From: an uncultured Bacteroidales bacterium
Lineage (GTDB): Bacteria > Bacteroidota > Bacteroidia > Bacteroidales > Muribaculaceae
Assembly (NCBI GenBank): GCA_947175575.1
Contig: CAMWNG010000018.1
Location: 1 to 32,147, forward strand
Direction: 5' to 3'
DNA: 32,147 bases
The translations under genes were made by a program, and so were the position numbers. Positions within the stretch are counted from its first letter, which is position 1; every line of letters starts with the position of its first letter. Of this stretch, positions 30,547 to 32,147 are shown in pieces. The notes beneath the pieces were generated by a model that was not told the DNA's origin, searched no databases, and saw nothing but the letters and a program-made list of their open reading frames with translations.

Positions 30547-31425
30547 TTATACTGCGTCTATTGGTCTATCAGGATTAAAGTTTAAAAAGAAATTCTTTCT
30601 GTGTTTTAGTAAATTCGTAATCTCGCTACACATAAAGACACAGTTAAAATCGTATATTGGTTTACTTGTACCAATATTGCTAGGGCGAGTTAATTTGAGT
30701 TCCAAATTATAGTAATTTATTAATGTTTCATCTTCTGTACCATCGGCAGCGAAAAGAAATAGGTATTTACATCCCACCGTTTCTCTAACTTTTTGAAGTA
30801 TCGGAACTATGTAATACCAAAATACCACTTTCCCAATTGATTGTGGAAGATTATATTCTCTCCATAATTCTTTTGCCTTTTCATTAGAGCAAAAGTGTAC
30901 CAATTCAATTCCTGAATGAGTATTTGAAACACGTATTATATGCTTATTTGGATCCTTAGATTTATCGCCCAATAAAAATTTAAGAATATTTTGTTTAGTG
31001 TTTGTTTGCTGTGAAATGAAACGCTTTATTTCATCATCTGCAATATCTCTCCCAGCTCGAAATTGTTCTAATATAATAGCCGCTAAATCTTCCTCTTCTT
31101 TATTTTTCGGATTAGAAATTAGGCGTTTTGCAAGGGCATAGACTTTTTTCCTTTCTTTGATTTGCTCCTCATCAAGATGTTGGTAAAGAGCTCCACATTT
31201 TAAAGAGAAAAAGAAAAGTGGAATTCCATCCTTGGTTTTAATAATGTAGTATGCCGTAGAACCTTCTGCATCTTCATCCCAGGCTGTATTACGCAAACTA
31301 TCAATTAGATTTGGATTCCTTGTATTCTCGAAGGAAAAAATTAAAGACTTATGCTCATCCTTTGAAGATAATCTATGACATAACAAACTCTTAAGACAAT
31401 CACTTTGTCGTTGTGTTATCTCCAT
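30547..31425 (-). CDS. Putative toxin partner of the Panacea antitoxin; possible GNAT-like C-terminus
   Basis: The protein has 292 residues, cytosolic, AT-rich gene. The start is one base after the stop of the upstream Panacea gene, so translation is coupled. The N-terminal half is charged and helical (LDEEQIKERKKVYALAKRLI). Residues about 165-250 (GIELVHFCSNEKAKELW, GKVVFWYYIVPIL, CKYLFLFAADG, LINYYNLELKL) look like the core of a GNAT acetyltransferase, with a hydrophobic strand and a final YY before the last strand, but no clear acetyl-CoA R/QxxGxG/A loop is visible. With a Panacea (DUF4065) partner, the most likely role is the toxin of a type II pair. The catalytic activity is not certain. 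Confidence 0.6.
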   Translation of the reverse strand: MEITQRQSDCLKSLLCHRLSSKDEHKSLIFSFENTRNPNLIDSLRNTAWDEDAEGSTAYYIIKTKDGIPLFFFSLKCGALYQHLDEEQIKERKKVYALAKRLISNPKNKEEEDLAAIILEQFRAGRDIADDEIKRFISQQTNTKQNILKFLLGDKSKDPNKHIIRVSNTHSGIELVHFCSNEKAKELWREYNLPQSIGKVVFWYYIVPILQKVRETVGCKYLFLFAADGTEDETLINYYNLELKLTRPSNIGTSKPIYDFNCVFMCSEITNLLKHRKNFFLNFNPDRPIDAV

Positions 31426-31426
31426 A

Positions 31427-31906
31427 TTATTGAGTGCAATTACCTAAATGAGAAATGAAATATCGTCTTAATTTAATTCGGTTTGCATCAACCTTAATAT
31501 CTTCAATTGATATGGGATTATTGCATGCATCAACGGGGCCGAGTCCCTTACGCGCATTTTTCCAAGAATATTCCCCATGTGATAATCGACTAAGACTCCA
31601 GGAGTCTTTATGAGCATATTGTGAAAAAACCTTATCAAATATCGGAATATACTCATCCGCTATAGTGCAATCACCATATTGAGGAATTGCACCGAAAAAC
31701 TTTATATAATCTCGAATAGCAACAAGGACGGGTCCATACTTCCATGCGTAAAAGAGTTCGCGAAATAGAGGCCGACCAATTTGAATAAGTGATTCACGTT
31801 GGGCAAAATAGAGTAGCTTATGTAGTTTCATTTCATCAATTGAAACTCCATACTCATGTCTGTATCTAGAAGCTATATACTTCGTGAAGTCAATTGCTGT
31901 ATACAT
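31427..31906 (-). CDS. Panacea-domain antitoxin (DUF4065, SocA/GepA-like)
   Basis: The protein has 159 residues. The Panacea signature is clear: MKLHKLLYFAQRESLIQIG, PLFRELFYAWKYGPVLVAIR, followed by YSWKNARKGL and the helical end. Panacea proteins act as antitoxins against many unrelated toxins, and SocA of Caulobacter is an adaptor for proteolysis. Antitoxin first and partner next, one base apart, is the usual order of such pairs. A strong promoter lies directly upstream. Confidence 0.88.
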   Translation of the reverse strand: MYTAIDFTKYIASRYRHEYGVSIDEMKLHKLLYFAQRESLIQIGRPLFRELFYAWKYGPVLVAIRDYIKFFGAIPQYGDCTIADEYIPIFDKVFSQYAHKDSWSLSRLSHGEYSWKNARKGLGPVDACNNPISIEDIKVDANRIKLRRYFISHLGNCTQ

Positions 31907-31926
31907 ATTATTACTCTATTTTAGTG

Positions 31927-31958
31927 CAAAATTAGTAAAATATTTTGAGATTGACAAA
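31927..31958 (-). promoter_or_regulatory. Promoter of the Panacea pair
   Basis: On the minus strand TTTG (complement of 31955-31958) is 20 bases before TAATTTTG (complement of 31927-31934). Transcription should start near 31921, about 15 bases before the ATG at 31906. Confidence 0.7.
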
Positions 31959-32089
31959 TTCCAATCATTTGTTGATATAACAATTAACTCTATAAAACAG
32001 TTTGAATGAAGGCTTTATCATTGATCGTGAGAAATAGTTTCAGTAGCGGTTTTGTGGTGGCGAATATAGGCAAGTGTCTGATTTACATA

Positions 32090-32134
32090 GGGAGGGGTGA
32101 CGTAGGGGGAGCTACGTAACTCGCCACTCCCTCC
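32090..32134. repeat. Imperfect inverted repeat near the right edge
   Basis: ACGTAG (32100-32105) and CTACGT (32112-32117) form a perfect inner stem; the flanking GGAGGGG and CTCCCTCC can extend it imperfectly. The surrounding bases are GC-rich and unlike the AT-rich pair next to it. It may be the edge of another element or a terminator of a gene outside the window. Confidence 0.4.
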
Positions 32135-32147
32135 TGTAATATAGGGA

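Noticed and set aside
1-32147. CRISPR arrays, tRNA and rRNA genes
   Set aside because: No regularly spaced repeat array and no tRNA- or rRNA-like conserved sequence was found on reading both strands.

Overview
This window looks like chromosomal DNA of a gut Bacteroidales, most likely Muribaculaceae-like. The grounds are Bacteroidota-type promoters (TTTG, 19-21 bases, TAnnTTTG) before many genes, an outer-membrane beta-barrel with a TonB-type plug, a GHL10 glycoside-hydrolase-like protein, zinc-ribbon and AAA proteins of Bacteroidota style, and a core that is clearly GC-richer than the AT-rich flanks. The genus is inference.

Layout. (1) 1-3197: the left edge carries the N-terminal part of a minus-strand tyrosine recombinase that runs off the window, an intergenic stretch with repeated GTCAC motifs, then an AT-rich three-gene unit: ADP-ribosylglycohydrolase, Nudix hydrolase with a C-terminal winged-helix-like region, and a HAD-fold phosphatase-like protein. 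It looks like cargo of an integrated element centred on ADP-ribose or RNA-end chemistry. (2) 3688-7560: an outer-membrane receptor-like barrel, a membrane-anchored regulator with a LuxR-like HTH, and a small MmcQ/YjbR protein. (3) 7776-20999: one 13-kb co-directional transcription unit with short gaps or ATGA/TAATG overlaps. It encodes two related polytopic membrane proteins, a zinc-ribbon protein, a 57-residue single-pass membrane protein, a large membrane-anchored Ser/Thr kinase, a three-module AAA+ protein, a zinc ribbon-FHA protein, a PP2C phosphatase, a helical protein, a Sel1-repeat protein and a DUF1963/YwqG-like protein. (4) 21003-26761: housekeeping and stress genes: MsrAB fusion, small PAS protein, MFS transporter, a 413-residue protein of unknown function, YghZ-like aldo-keto reductase, Blc-like lipocalin. 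(5) 27089-32147: an EVE/PUA-like protein, a secreted GHL10 protein behind a long structured leader, and a Panacea-type (DUF4065/SocA-like) antitoxin-toxin pair.

The most interesting part is region 3. It holds a writer (kinase), a reader (FHA) and an eraser (PP2C) of phospho-threonine, plus a CbbX/EccA-like AAA+ machine and envelope proteins, in one operon without any recognisable secretion genes. The kinase N-terminus and the FHA linker share an Asp-rich KTIG motif that may be the phospho-acceptor. The two polytopic proteins share a residue pattern around one membrane loop, which suggests duplication. I read it as a membrane-associated phospho-signalling and remodelling system of unknown output, related in parts list to T6SS threonine phosphorylation modules, TerY-P triads and ESX AAA proteins, but identical to none of them.
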